Positions 24,841 through 33,791 of a DNA stretch of 64,000 nt are shown here, one piece after another (within the stretch, counting starts at the first letter, position 1; every line of letters starts with the position of its first letter). Below the pieces are notes generated by a model. The model did not search any database. It had not been told where the DNA came from and worked only from the letters and a program-made list of their open reading frames with translations. The DNA comes from Marinirhabdus sp963799365 (GTDB lineage Bacteria; Bacteroidota; Bacteroidia; Flavobacteriales; Flavobacteriaceae). The position numbers and the translations under genes were made by a program. The stretch spans positions 248,001 through 312,000 of the forward strand of contig CAWCWV010000001.1 in assembly GCA_963799365.1 (NCBI GenBank), given 5' to 3'.

Positions 24841-25887
24841 ATGAATAAAAAAGGAGTTCTTCTAGTAAACCTTGGTTCGCCCGATAGTACCAAACCTAAA
24901 GATGTAAAAAAATATCTCGATGAGTTTTTAATGGACCCGCGAGTTATAGATGTTCCCAGATGGGCACGTATTTTATTAGTACGCGGCATTATCTTAAACA
25001 CCCGTCCCAAGCAATCGGCAAAGGCGTATGCAAAGATTTGGTGGGATGAAGGGTCGCCTTTAATTGTCCTTTCAGAAAGGCTTAAAGAAAAAGTTCAGGA
25101 AAAACTGAACATTCCTGTCGCTTTAGCCATGCGCTACGGAAGCATGACGCTAAAAAAAGGATTACAGGAATTGGTGGATCAAGGCTGTACCGAAATTAAA
25201 ACAATCCCATTATATCCACAATTTGCCATGGCAACTACTGAAACTATAGATGTGAAAGTAGACGAACTAGTTGCTCAACATTTTCCAAAATTAAAAATTA
25301 CTCGAACTGCTGCATTTTATGATCGCGAAGACTATAAAGAAGTGCTTTCAAAAAGTATTGCTGAAAGTTTAGACGGATTGGACTATGAGCATATTTTATT
25401 CAGTTACCACGGCGTTCCCGAAAGGCACATTCGCAAACGAGATGTTACCAAGGGCAATTGCCAAATGGATGGAAAATGCTGCTTTAAAAAAGGGTCCCCA
25501 CAACACGAATTCTGTTACCGCCACCAATGCGAAATTACCACAGTAAATGTTGCAAAAAAGTTAGGTCTTAAAAATGGAACCTATTCCACCACCTTCCAAT
25601 CTAGATTAGGATTCGACCCATGGTTACAGCCCTACACCGATCGAACAATTGAACGCATGGGCAAAGCTGGAATTAAAAAAATGGCAATTGTTACTCCAGC
25701 CTTTGTAAGTGATTGTTTAGAAACATTAGAAGAAATTGCCATGGAAGGTGAAGAAATTTTCCATGAAGTTGGCGGAAAAGACTTCACCGTAATCCCTTGC
25801 CTAAACGACCGCGAAGATTTTGCGCAGGTATTGGTAAATATGGTTGAAGAGTGGCGGATTGTAAATATTAAAAATGCTATCGCTTAA
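24841..25887 (+). CDS. hemH: Ferrochelatase
   Basis: Inserts ferrous iron into protoporphyrin IX, the final step of protohaem synthesis. Motifs GVLLVNLGSPDS, ALAMRYGSMTLKKGL, LFSYHGVPERHI (His of the active site), FQSRLGFDPWLQPYTD and VTPAFVSDCLETLEEI are diagnostic. Between the active-site His and the next helix is a Cys-rich segment with five Cys (GNCQMDGKCC, then EFCYRHQC), a possible metal-cluster site. The ATG at 24841 is preferred; a TTG just before it adds one residue. 348 residues is normal. It follows the AraC gene by about 190 bp and precedes the MATE gene by 51 bp. Confidence 0.97.
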   Translation: MNKKGVLLVNLGSPDSTKPKDVKKYLDEFLMDPRVIDVPRWARILLVRGIILNTRPKQSAKAYAKIWWDEGSPLIVLSERLKEKVQEKLNIPVALAMRYGSMTLKKGLQELVDQGCTEIKTIPLYPQFAMATTETIDVKVDELVAQHFPKLKITRTAAFYDREDYKEVLSKSIAESLDGLDYEHILFSYHGVPERHIRKRDVTKGNCQMDGKCCFKKGSPQHEFCYRHQCEITTVNVAKKLGLKNGTYSTTFQSRLGFDPWLQPYTDRTIERMGKAGIKKMAIVTPAFVSDCLETLEEIAMEGEEIFHEVGGKDFTVIPCLNDREDFAQVLVNMVEEWRIVNIKNAIA

Positions 25888-25938
25888 TTAAAAACTCACT
25901 GCTCTCCGCTACTTGTAAAGAGTGGAGCGGGGTTGTCT

Positions 25939-27315
25939 ATGAATAAAAAATCAAATACACTTGGAACTGCTTCCATTGGCTCTTTGCTGGTAAAACAGGC
26001 AGTTCCTGCTTCTATAGGTATCCTTGTCATGTCACTAAACATGATTGTAGATACTATTTTTGTGGGCCGTTGGATTGGTCCGCTGGCTATTTCGGCCATT
26101 ACTGTGGTGATTCCTGTCACCTTTTTTATTGGAGCTATTGGTTTGGCAGTTGGGATTGGTGGGAGTTCTGTACTGTCCCGTGCGCTTGGCTCTGGAGATG
26201 ATCATAAGGCGTTACAAGTTTTTGGAAATCAGGTGACCCTTACTTTTTTAACTTCGGGATTGCTGGCCATTCTCGGGCTTATTTTTCAAGACTCCTTAAT
26301 TGAGTGGTTTGGAGCAGACGAAAGTTTTAAAGATCTTGCACTTGTATACTATCGCATCGTTCTATACGGCATCGTCATGCTCGCTATGTGTATGATGGGC
26401 AATAATGTGATTCGTGCTGAAGGGAAACCAAAATTTGCCATGTATGCCATGATGTTGCCCGCAGTTGGAAATATTTTTATGGATTATATCCTTATTAATG
26501 TCTTCGATTTTGGGATGGAGGGAGCTGCCTGGGCTACATTTATTAGTTATTTTGTTTGTTTTGCATTCATAGTTTGGTTTTTCATTTTTAAAAGTGAACT
26601 GCGGCTTACAGTTTCCTGCCTTAAACTTCAGAGAAAACTTGTTTCCGAAATTAGTGCTTTAAGTTCAGTCACACTTGCCAGACAAGGCGTGATAAGCGTA
26701 TTTACTATTATGGTAAATAATGTACTCATAACAACAGGAGATGCCTTGGATGTAGCTTCCTATGGAATTATCTCCCGCGCGCTTATGTTTGCGCTCTTCC
26801 CTGTGATTGGGGTAAATCAGGGATTTTTACCTATTGCTGGCTATAATTATGGAGCTTCACAATTTAAACGGGTGCGGGAATCCATTAATAAATCTATTTT
26901 ATATTCTGGCGGATTGGCGTTGCTCATCTTTGCTATCATTATGATTTTTGCGCCAGATTTGGTTTCCATATTTATCAGTAACAAAGAGGGTCAAGATGCT
27001 GAGACCATACGAAACAATGCTGAAATTTTAGCCCGAACACCAAACGCGCTGCGTTGGGTTTTTGCTGCGACGCCGGTAATCGCGGTGCAATTGATAGGGT
27101 CTTCCTATTTTCAAGCAATTGGTAAAGCCGTTCCAGCACTCCTGCTAAGCTTAACCAAACAAGGATTCTTTTTAATTCCACTGATTTTAATTTTGCCGAA
27201 ATTTTACGGTGTTTTTGGCGTATGGATTGCCTTTCCTATTGCCGATGTGCTTTCAACCGTAGTGACTGGATATTACTTAAACCGTGCGGTTAAGCGAGAT
27301 CTCAAAGACGCATAA
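25939..27315 (+). CDS. MATE-family efflux transporter
   Basis: A 458-residue integral membrane protein with about twelve hydrophobic helices in two related halves. Typical motifs are MIVDTIFVGRWIGPLAISAITVVIP, VGIGGSSVLSRALGSGD and, in the second half, GVNQGFLPIAGYNYGA. MATE proteins export drugs or metabolites by sodium or proton antiport. The ATG at 25939 is chosen over the TTG two codons earlier. Its position 51 bp after hemH allows co-transcription; whether the substrate is porphyrin-related is only speculation. Confidence 0.93.
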   Translation: MNKKSNTLGTASIGSLLVKQAVPASIGILVMSLNMIVDTIFVGRWIGPLAISAITVVIPVTFFIGAIGLAVGIGGSSVLSRALGSGDDHKALQVFGNQVTLTFLTSGLLAILGLIFQDSLIEWFGADESFKDLALVYYRIVLYGIVMLAMCMMGNNVIRAEGKPKFAMYAMMLPAVGNIFMDYILINVFDFGMEGAAWATFISYFVCFAFIVWFFIFKSELRLTVSCLKLQRKLVSEISALSSVTLARQGVISVFTIMVNNVLITTGDALDVASYGIISRALMFALFPVIGVNQGFLPIAGYNYGASQFKRVRESINKSILYSGGLALLIFAIIMIFAPDLVSIFISNKEGQDAETIRNNAEILARTPNALRWVFAATPVIAVQLIGSSYFQAIGKAVPALLLSLTKQGFFLIPLILILPKFYGVFGVWIAFPIADVLSTVVTGYYLNRAVKRDLKDA

Positions 27316-27428
27316 CTCAAACTACAAGACATGTACTGTTTACTTTTAAATTAAAAAGTATGTAATACTTTTTTTGAAAAATAATGGGGTCATTTAATTT
27401 TTAACTTTCAGAATAAAACTCGAAATAG

Positions 27429-27436
27429 TATCTTTA
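27429..27436 (+). promoter_or_regulatory. Candidate -7 box for the BNR-repeat gene
   Basis: TATCTTTA, one mismatch from TAnnTTTG, 26 nt before the ATG at 27462. Confidence 0.45.
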
Positions 27437-27461
27437 AACAAACTTTTTTAAAAATCTGTTT

Positions 27462-30400
27462 ATGCAACGATTTCAACTTTTCTTTTCGCTTTTATTAGCC
27501 ACTACTTTTTTCGGGATTTTTACTGAAAACACTAACGCACAAGCCTACGAAGAAGCTCTTTACGGTGCTCTAGAATATCGTCTTATCGGTCCTTTTCGAG
27601 GAGGTCGAAGTGCTGCAGTAACGGGTGTGCCTGGAAAACCAAACCTGTATTACTTCGGAAGTACAGGTGGTGGAATTTGGGAAACAAAAGATGGTGGGAG
27701 AAGCTGGCAAAATATTTCAGACGGCTTTTTTGGTGGTAGTATTGGTGCTATCGAAGTTTCAAAAAGCGATCCTAATGTGATCTATGTAGGTGGTGGTGAA
27801 AAAACCGTTCGTGGAAACGTCTCTTCAGGCTACGGGATGTGGAAAAGTGAAGATGCTGGTAAAACTTGGACTGAAGCAGGATTGAAAGACAGCCGTCACG
27901 TCCCAAGAATTGCCGTGCACCCAAAAGATTATAACACCGTTTATGCTGCCGTGATGGGAAACATTTACAAGCCCACCCAAGAACGAGGCGTTTTTAAAAG
28001 TACAGACGGCGGAAAAACATGGCGTAAAACACTTTTTGCCAATCAAAATTCGGGTGCAGTAGATTTGATTATGGATCCTAACAATCCACGTGTGTTGTAT
28101 GCTTCCACCTGGAATGTACGAAGAACACCTTATAGCTTAAGTAGTGGTGGTGATGGATCAGCCCTTTGGAAAAGTACCGATAGTGGTGAAACCTGGAAAG
28201 AAATTTCAAAAAACAAAGGTTTTGCTACAGATACTTTGGGGATTATTGGAGTCACTGTATCCCCTGCAAATAGCGATCGTGTATGGGCAATCGTTGAAAA
28301 TAAAGAGAAAGGTGGTGTCTATCGAAGTGATGATGGTGGTGAAACTTGGAATTTAATAAATAGCGAACGAAAATTACGCCAACGTGCCTGGTATTACACA
28401 CGTATTTACGCAGACACAAAGGATGAAGATGTTATGTACGTGCTAAACGTAAATTACCATAAAAGTACAGATGGCGGAAAAAGTTATGAAACCAGTAATG
28501 CTCCTCACGGAGATCACCACGACCTCTGGATTTCGCCAGAAGATCCCAACCGAATGATTATTGGTGATGATGGAGGCGCACAAGTAAGTTATGATGGAGG
28601 CGAGACCTGGAGCACGTATTACAATCAGCCAACCTCACAATTTTACCGTGTAACGACAGATAATAGTTTTCCATATAAAATTTATGCTGCACAACAAGAT
28701 AATTCAACCGTTCGTATTCCGCATAGAACTGAAGGTTGGAGTATTTCTGAAGACGATTGGGAAAGCACCGCAGGAGGTGAAAGTGCTCACATTGCCGTAG
28801 ACCCCAACAATCCAGATATAGTCTACGGAGGTAGTTACGACGGTTTTCTAACCCGGTACAACCATGATAAGAACACAGTGAGAAGCATTAGCGTTTGGCC
28901 AGACAATCCTATGGGACACGGTGCTGAAGATATGAAATATCGCTTTCAATGGAATTTTCCCATATTCTTTTCTCCCCACAATCCTGAAAAATTATACACG
29001 GCTTCCAACCATTTGCACGTAACCACCAATGAAGGCGAAAGCTGGGAAGTCATTAGTCCAGATTTAACCCGTGACGTAGCTGAAAAACAGAAATCCTCCG
29101 GAGGACCCATTACACAGGATAATACCTCTGTAGAATATTATTGTACCATTTTTGCTGCGGCCGAAAGTCCGTTAAAAGAAGGCGTGTTATGGACAGGAAG
29201 TGATGATGGATTGGTAAACGTAAGCCAAGATGGTGGAAAAACTTGGAGTAATGTTACCCCAAAAGGAATGCCAGAGTGGATGATGATTAACAGCGTAGAG
29301 CCATCTGTTTTTGACGCTGGGACTTGTTATATCGCAGGAACAAAATATAAAACAGGAGATTTTGCTCCTTACTTGTACAAAACTTCAGATTACGGAAAAT
29401 CTTGGACAAAAATCACCAATGGAATTGCTGCAGAACACTTTACAAGAGTAGTTCGGGAAGATCCGAAACGCAAAGGATTGCTCTACGCAGGAACAGAAAC
29501 GGGCATGTATATTTCTTTTGATGACGGTGCCAATTGGAAACCGTTTCAACTCAATTTACCTATTGTTCCTATAACAGATTTAGCGTTGAAAGATGATAAC
29601 TTGATTGTAGCAACCCAGGGAAGAAGCCTTTGGATTATTGATGATTTAGGAATGATTCATCAGTTGGCTGATGCAAAAGGAAAGGAAAACTTTTTATTTA
29701 AGCCGAAGGACACTTATAGAATGGGAGGTAATTCAAGAAGCGGTTCACTAACCAACGGTACCAACCATCCAAGTGGTGTGATGACTTATTTTAATCTGAA
29801 GGATCCTGCTGAAAAGAAAGTGAATTTAAGCTACTTAAACAGTCGTGGAGATACCATTCAAAAATTCAGCACAAAGAAAAATGCCGAAAAAAACATCAAA
29901 GAATTAAAAGTTGAGAAAGGCGCCAATTACCACACCTGGGATATGCGAGGTAAAGGAGCAGAACGTCTGGATGGAATGATTTTATGGTGGGCAAGCACTG
30001 ATGCTCCTCAAGCCGTTCCTGGTCAATACAAAGTAGTTTTAGAAATTGAAGGAGAAATGCCATTAAGCCAAAACTTTACTATTGTCCCAGATAAAAATGC
30101 GGAAACTGATGTGGCTGGCATGCAAAGACAATACGATTTTGTGACAGATGTAAATAAAACGGTGGATAAAGCGCATCAATCTATTAAGAACATCCGCAAG
30201 ATTAATGAACAGTTAGGCGCTTTTCAGAAGCAATACAAAGACGATGAAAGTGTGAAAGAGTTGGTGGAGAAAGCAAAATCGTTGAGCGAGCAATTTTCAG
30301 AAATTGAAAAAGCCTTATACCAAACACAAAACAAAAGCGGTCAAGACCCGTTAAACTTCCCCATTAGACTTACCAACAAATTAGCACACTTAAACAGTCT

Positions 30401-30572
30401 GGTAAGTATGGACGATTTCCCGCCCACCCAACAGGATGTCGCAGTGAAAAATGAGTTAACGCAACAGGTAAACGCAGAGTTAGTAAAGTTTGACACTTTA
30501 GTTTCAGATGAAATTAAAGCTTTTAATACTTCGTTTAATGCCAAACAACTTAATTATTTAATTGTTGAATAG
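27462..30572 (+). CDS. Exported sortilin/BNR-repeat beta-propeller protein
   Basis: A 1036-residue exported protein (signal peptide to about residue 26, NTNAQAY) built mostly of BNR/Asp-box repeats: S-x-D-x-G-x-T-W occurs many times, e.g. TKDGGRSW, SEDAGKTW, STDGGKTW, STDSGETW, SDDGGETW, SQDGGKTW. These form two sortilin (VPS10)-like beta-propellers. A C-terminal immunoglobulin-like region and a helical tail (about 880-1036) follow. Relatives are annotated as glycosyl hydrolases or WD40/YVTN/BNR-like proteins; no catalytic residues can be assigned by eye, so enzymatic activity is not claimed. There is no T9SS C-terminal domain. It is probably periplasmic. Confidence 0.88.
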   Translation: MQRFQLFFSLLLATTFFGIFTENTNAQAYEEALYGALEYRLIGPFRGGRSAAVTGVPGKPNLYYFGSTGGGIWETKDGGRSWQNISDGFFGGSIGAIEVSKSDPNVIYVGGGEKTVRGNVSSGYGMWKSEDAGKTWTEAGLKDSRHVPRIAVHPKDYNTVYAAVMGNIYKPTQERGVFKSTDGGKTWRKTLFANQNSGAVDLIMDPNNPRVLYASTWNVRRTPYSLSSGGDGSALWKSTDSGETWKEISKNKGFATDTLGIIGVTVSPANSDRVWAIVENKEKGGVYRSDDGGETWNLINSERKLRQRAWYYTRIYADTKDEDVMYVLNVNYHKSTDGGKSYETSNAPHGDHHDLWISPEDPNRMIIGDDGGAQVSYDGGETWSTYYNQPTSQFYRVTTDNSFPYKIYAAQQDNSTVRIPHRTEGWSISEDDWESTAGGESAHIAVDPNNPDIVYGGSYDGFLTRYNHDKNTVRSISVWPDNPMGHGAEDMKYRFQWNFPIFFSPHNPEKLYTASNHLHVTTNEGESWEVISPDLTRDVAEKQKSSGGPITQDNTSVEYYCTIFAAAESPLKEGVLWTGSDDGLVNVSQDGGKTWSNVTPKGMPEWMMINSVEPSVFDAGTCYIAGTKYKTGDFAPYLYKTSDYGKSWTKITNGIAAEHFTRVVREDPKRKGLLYAGTETGMYISFDDGANWKPFQLNLPIVPITDLALKDDNLIVATQGRSLWIIDDLGMIHQLADAKGKENFLFKPKDTYRMGGNSRSGSLTNGTNHPSGVMTYFNLKDPAEKKVNLSYLNSRGDTIQKFSTKKNAEKNIKELKVEKGANYHTWDMRGKGAERLDGMILWWASTDAPQAVPGQYKVVLEIEGEMPLSQNFTIVPDKNAETDVAGMQRQYDFVTDVNKTVDKAHQSIKNIRKINEQLGAFQKQYKDDESVKELVEKAKSLSEQFSEIEKALYQTQNKSGQDPLNFPIRLTNKLAHLNSLVSMDDFPPTQQDVAVKNELTQQVNAELVKFDTLVSDEIKAFNTSFNAKQLNYLIVE

Positions 30573-30616
30573 TCCTTCTATACAATTTTATTTGTGCTAC
30601 TCTGGCAACACAAATA

Positions 30617-30700
30617 AAAACACTCAGGAACCTCAAATTTTAAATTTGATTTGCAAATGGTTACTATGCTGCTAAATCAAAGGTTCCTGAGTGGTTTTTA
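30617..30700 (+). terminator. Long hairpin after the BNR gene
   Basis: ACTCAGGAACCT (30622-30633) pairs perfectly with AGGTTCCTGAGT (30681-30692), flanked by A-run and T-run (GGTTTTTAC). The 47-nt loop holds a second AT-rich palindrome (AAATTTTAAATTTG region). Probably a terminator, though the long loop is unusual. Confidence 0.6.
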
Positions 30701-30742
30701 CAAAAGTGTAGCTTTTATAAAAAATGTACCTAAGGGCCGTAT

Positions 30743-30750
30743 TATATTTG
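30743..30750 (+). promoter_or_regulatory. -7 promoter box of hemJ
   Basis: TATATTTG, exact TAnnTTTG match, ending 4 nt before the hemJ ATG. This implies a leaderless or nearly leaderless mRNA. Confidence 0.6.
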
Positions 30751-30754
30751 CAAT

Positions 30755-31288
30755 ATGGAATACAACTACATTAAATCGCTACATTTAATCTTTGTGATCA
30801 CCTGGTTTGCAGGCTTATTTTATATGGTGCGGTTGTTTGTATACCAAATTGAAGCCCAGCAAAAAGAAGAACCCGCCAGAAAAATATTAAGCGATCAATA
30901 CAAAATTATGACCAAGCGGTTGTGGTATATTATTACCTGGCCTTCCATGGTGCTATCCTTGGTGTTTGCAATTTGGTTATTGGCGCTACGTCCATTTTGG
31001 CTTACAGATGCCTGGATGCAGGTGAAATTAGGGTTTGTAGTAGCGCTCATTATTTACCACATAAAATGCCAACTTATATTTAAAGCACATCAAAGCAATA
31101 TATACAAATACAATTCTAACTGGATGCGAATTTTTAATGAAGGCGCAACAATAATTCTATTTTCTGTGGTTTTTTTGGTTATTCTGAAAAACGCTGTTAA
31201 CTGGATCTATGGAACTTTAGGAATTCTGGTTTTTGCAATTTTATTGATGTTAGGCTTCAAAATCTACAAACGTATTCGTGAGAAGTAA
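30755..31288 (+). CDS. hemJ: HemJ-type protoporphyrinogen IX oxidase
   Basis: A 177-residue inner-membrane protein with four to five helices, of the HemJ/UPF0093 family that oxidises protoporphyrinogen IX to protoporphyrin IX. The N-terminal signature SLHLIFVITWFAGLFYMVR includes the conserved His10 proposed as haem ligand; a basic patch MTKRLW follows, then a second helix pair ending in VKLGFVVALIIYHIKCQL and a segment NEGATIILFSVVFLVILK. Length fits. No hemG or hemY is in the window, so hemJ supplies this step between hemF and hemH. It lies about 5 kb from hemH, separated by the MATE and BNR genes. Confidence 0.93.
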   Translation: MEYNYIKSLHLIFVITWFAGLFYMVRLFVYQIEAQQKEEPARKILSDQYKIMTKRLWYIITWPSMVLSLVFAIWLLALRPFWLTDAWMQVKLGFVVALIIYHIKCQLIFKAHQSNIYKYNSNWMRIFNEGATIILFSVVFLVILKNAVNWIYGTLGILVFAILLMLGFKIYKRIREK

Positions 31289-31455
31289 CCATTGTTATTT
31301 GGAATTTGTTCTTTGAGCTTTGGAATTGAAAACGCCTTTGGTGCAATATTTGATTAAAAACTTCCTTACATCGAGATAGCATAATGAGCGCCTGCCAGAA
31401 TAAACTGTTTAGGCTGGTAGTCGAAATGTTGTTATCTTCCCATAAATTTTAAACG

Positions 31456-32913
31456 TTGGCATTTTATAAAAGCTCTTTACGAAACCGTATTTTCTTCTCG
31501 ATGATTGTACTCGTCTTGTTGGCTTCGGTATTAATTGCGATGGTCACAATTTTTCAGTACCGCGAAGAAGCAGAAGATTATCACCGTGAGCGATTGGAGC
31601 GAAAGGAAGCCAATATTAAAAAACACATAGACGATGTGCTTGAAAAAACTACGTTTCCGCTAGAAACAGACCAAATACCACTTATTTTTAAGGATAAAAT
31701 TTTCGAAATAAAGAAAATTCACGGGCTGGAAATCTTTTTTTACGATCTCGATGGAAATTTATTGAAGTCGTCCCAGGCAAGAATATTAAAAGATCTGAGT
31801 CATCAAAAAATGCCTTTTGGGGTTCTGGACACCTTACGTGCTTCACCAGACAAGCAATATGTGGTAGAATTTGAAGAGAATGGACAGGAATACCAGTCTT
31901 CATACACCTATATAACCGACCTTTCTTTTAAACCCTTAGCGATCTTAAATCTGCCTTATATTGAAGATGATGGGTTTATAAATAAAGAATTGAAAGAAAG
32001 CTTAACCCGGTTGGGGATTACTTACTTTTTTATGCTGCTTATAGCTATTGGTTTGGCCTATTTTCTTTCGAAGTACATTACGCGCTCACTCAATACAGTA
32101 AGTCAAAAAATCACTGAAACACGCTTAAATAAAAGGAATAAGCGGATTGAAATTGAAGGTTCAACCGAAGAAATTTCAACTTTAGTAAATGCCTATAATG
32201 GGATGATCGACGAGTTGGAGAATAGCGCCGCACAGCTTGCAGCAAGTGAGCGGGAAGCAGCTTGGCGCGAAATGGCAAAGCAAGTGGCACACGAGATTAA
32301 AAACCCTTTAACGCCTATGCGCTTGACGGTACAAAGTTTTCAGCGGAAGTTTGATGCCGATGATCCGCAGATAGAAGAAAAAATAGAGGAGTACAGTAAC
32401 TCGCTTATTCAGCAAATAGATATTATGAGCAATATAGCTTCTGCGTTTAGCAGTTATGCGGAGATGCCCGCTCAAAAAGATGAAACTTTAGACGTAGTAA
32501 AAATCACAAAATTGGCATTGGATATTTTTAACGAAAGCTATATTTATTTTTTTGCTGAAGATGAAGAAATTATTTCAAAACTGGATCGGACGCAACTTAT
32601 TAGGATTGTGACCAATTTGGTAAAAAACAGTATTCATGCCATTACCCAACGAGAGCCCGAAACCCCCACGATTGAAGTACACGTTTTTAAGAAAGGTTCC
32701 TCAGCTTGTATTACCGTTAGTGATAATGGTTCGGGAATTTCAGAAGAAAATAAAGATAAAGTCTTTGAGCCTAAGTTTACTACCAAAAGCAGTGGCATGG
32801 GTCTTGGTCTGGGAATGGTAAAAAATATTGTTGAAACGTATAAAGGTGAAATCACATTCGTTTCTGCCATAAACGATGGAACTACATTTACAGTTTGTTT
32901 CCCTATTCAGTAA
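31456..32913 (+). CDS. Membrane sensor histidine kinase (orphan)
   Basis: A 485-residue two-helix sensor kinase. Helix 1 lies about 12-34, an extracytoplasmic sensing region follows to about 185, helix 2 about 187-207, then a HAMP-like linker. The phospho-acceptor His279 is in VAHEIKNPLTPMRL, an NtrY-like H-box. The ATPase domain has N-box IVTNLVKNSIHAI, G1 DNGSGI, F-box FEPKFTT and G2 GMGLGLGMV. No response regulator gene is adjacent. Start: the frame begins with TTG at 31456, needed to keep the basic N-terminus and the complete first helix; the next ATG (31501) would cut into that helix. The signal is unknown. Confidence 0.92.
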   Translation: MAFYKSSLRNRIFFSMIVLVLLASVLIAMVTIFQYREEAEDYHRERLERKEANIKKHIDDVLEKTTFPLETDQIPLIFKDKIFEIKKIHGLEIFFYDLDGNLLKSSQARILKDLSHQKMPFGVLDTLRASPDKQYVVEFEENGQEYQSSYTYITDLSFKPLAILNLPYIEDDGFINKELKESLTRLGITYFFMLLIAIGLAYFLSKYITRSLNTVSQKITETRLNKRNKRIEIEGSTEEISTLVNAYNGMIDELENSAAQLAASEREAAWREMAKQVAHEIKNPLTPMRLTVQSFQRKFDADDPQIEEKIEEYSNSLIQQIDIMSNIASAFSSYAEMPAQKDETLDVVKITKLALDIFNESYIYFFAEDEEIISKLDRTQLIRIVTNLVKNSIHAITQREPETPTIEVHVFKKGSSACITVSDNGSGISEENKDKVFEPKFTTKSSGMGLGLGMVKNIVETYKGEITFVSAINDGTTFTVCFPIQ

Positions 32914-32996
32914 TAAGATAAGTATCTTTAGGCACGCTAATTACCTGCGATTTTTGTAATTTTACGGCCTAACAAAATCCTCAAAATTCATTCAAA

Positions 32997-33779
32997 ATGG
33001 CCTACAAAACAATTCTGTCAACTTCAGAAAATAAAATCACAACTATAACTATAAACAGACCTTCAAAGCTTAATGCTTTAAATCAGGCAACTATTAAAGA
33101 ATTACATAAAGCTTTTAAGAAAGCCGACGAAGACAAAAAAACTAAAGTGATTATTATTACCGGAAGTGGTGACAAAGCATTTGTGGCAGGGGCAGATATT
33201 AGTGAATTTGCAGATTTCTCGGTATCACAAGGCGAAAAATTAGCTGCAGAAGGACAAGCAAAATTATTTGATTTCGTTGCCCATTTGTCAACACCAGTAA
33301 TTGCAGCAATTAACGGATTTGCATTGGGTGGCGGTTTGGAATTAGCCATGGCGGCACATTTTCGGATTGCAAGTGATAACGCCAAAATGGGCTTACCAGA
33401 AGTATCTTTAGGAGTTATTCCAGGATATGGAGGTACACAACGGCTACCACAATTAGTTGGGAAAGGTCGCGCTTTGGAATTGATTATGACCGCTGGAATG
33501 ATAGATGCCAACCAGGCGCTGCAATATGGTTTGGTAAACCACGTAACTACACTAGATGAACTTATGCCTTTGGCGGAGAAACTAGCCTCAAAAATTAGCA
33601 GAAACTCCACGGTAGCTATTGCAGCAGCGATTGAGGCTGTGAATGCTGGTTTTGAAGCTGGAGAAAATGGTTTTGAAGCAGAAATCACCCAATTTGGAAA
33701 ATGCTTTGGTACTGCCGATTTCCAAGAAGGTACTCAAGCATTTTTGCAGAAACGAAAGGCTGAGTTTCCTGGGAAATAA
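32997..33779 (+). CDS. Enoyl-CoA hydratase/isomerase (crotonase)
   Basis: A 260-residue cytosolic crotonase, adding water to 2-enoyl-CoA or catalysing a related CoA-ester reaction. Oxyanion-hole residues are in AFVAGADISEFA and AINGFALGGGLELAMAAH; the two catalytic Glu positions of hydratases match GGLELA and LPEVSLGVIPGYGGTQRL. The same length and motifs as short-chain enoyl-CoA hydratases (and the ech of butanoate metabolism) make a beta-oxidation role likely. No other beta-oxidation gene is adjacent. The next gene starts 12 nt after the stop. Confidence 0.93.
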   Translation: MAYKTILSTSENKITTITINRPSKLNALNQATIKELHKAFKKADEDKKTKVIIITGSGDKAFVAGADISEFADFSVSQGEKLAAEGQAKLFDFVAHLSTPVIAAINGFALGGGLELAMAAHFRIASDNAKMGLPEVSLGVIPGYGGTQRLPQLVGKGRALELIMTAGMIDANQALQYGLVNHVTTLDELMPLAEKLASKISRNSTVAIAAAIEAVNAGFEAGENGFEAEITQFGKCFGTADFQEGTQAFLQKRKAEFPGK

Positions 33780-33791
33780 ACCACAAATTTT

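Noticed and set aside
31384..31425. Possible tRNA-like fold before the sensor kinase gene
   Set aside because: The GCCTGCCAG / CTGGTAG arms form a single imperfect hairpin only; no anticodon or T arms.
33083..33688. 201-codon ORF antisense to the enoyl-CoA hydratase gene
   Set aside because: Lies fully inside a clearly conserved gene; its Ser/Ala/Pro-rich product mirrors the codon pattern of the sense strand.
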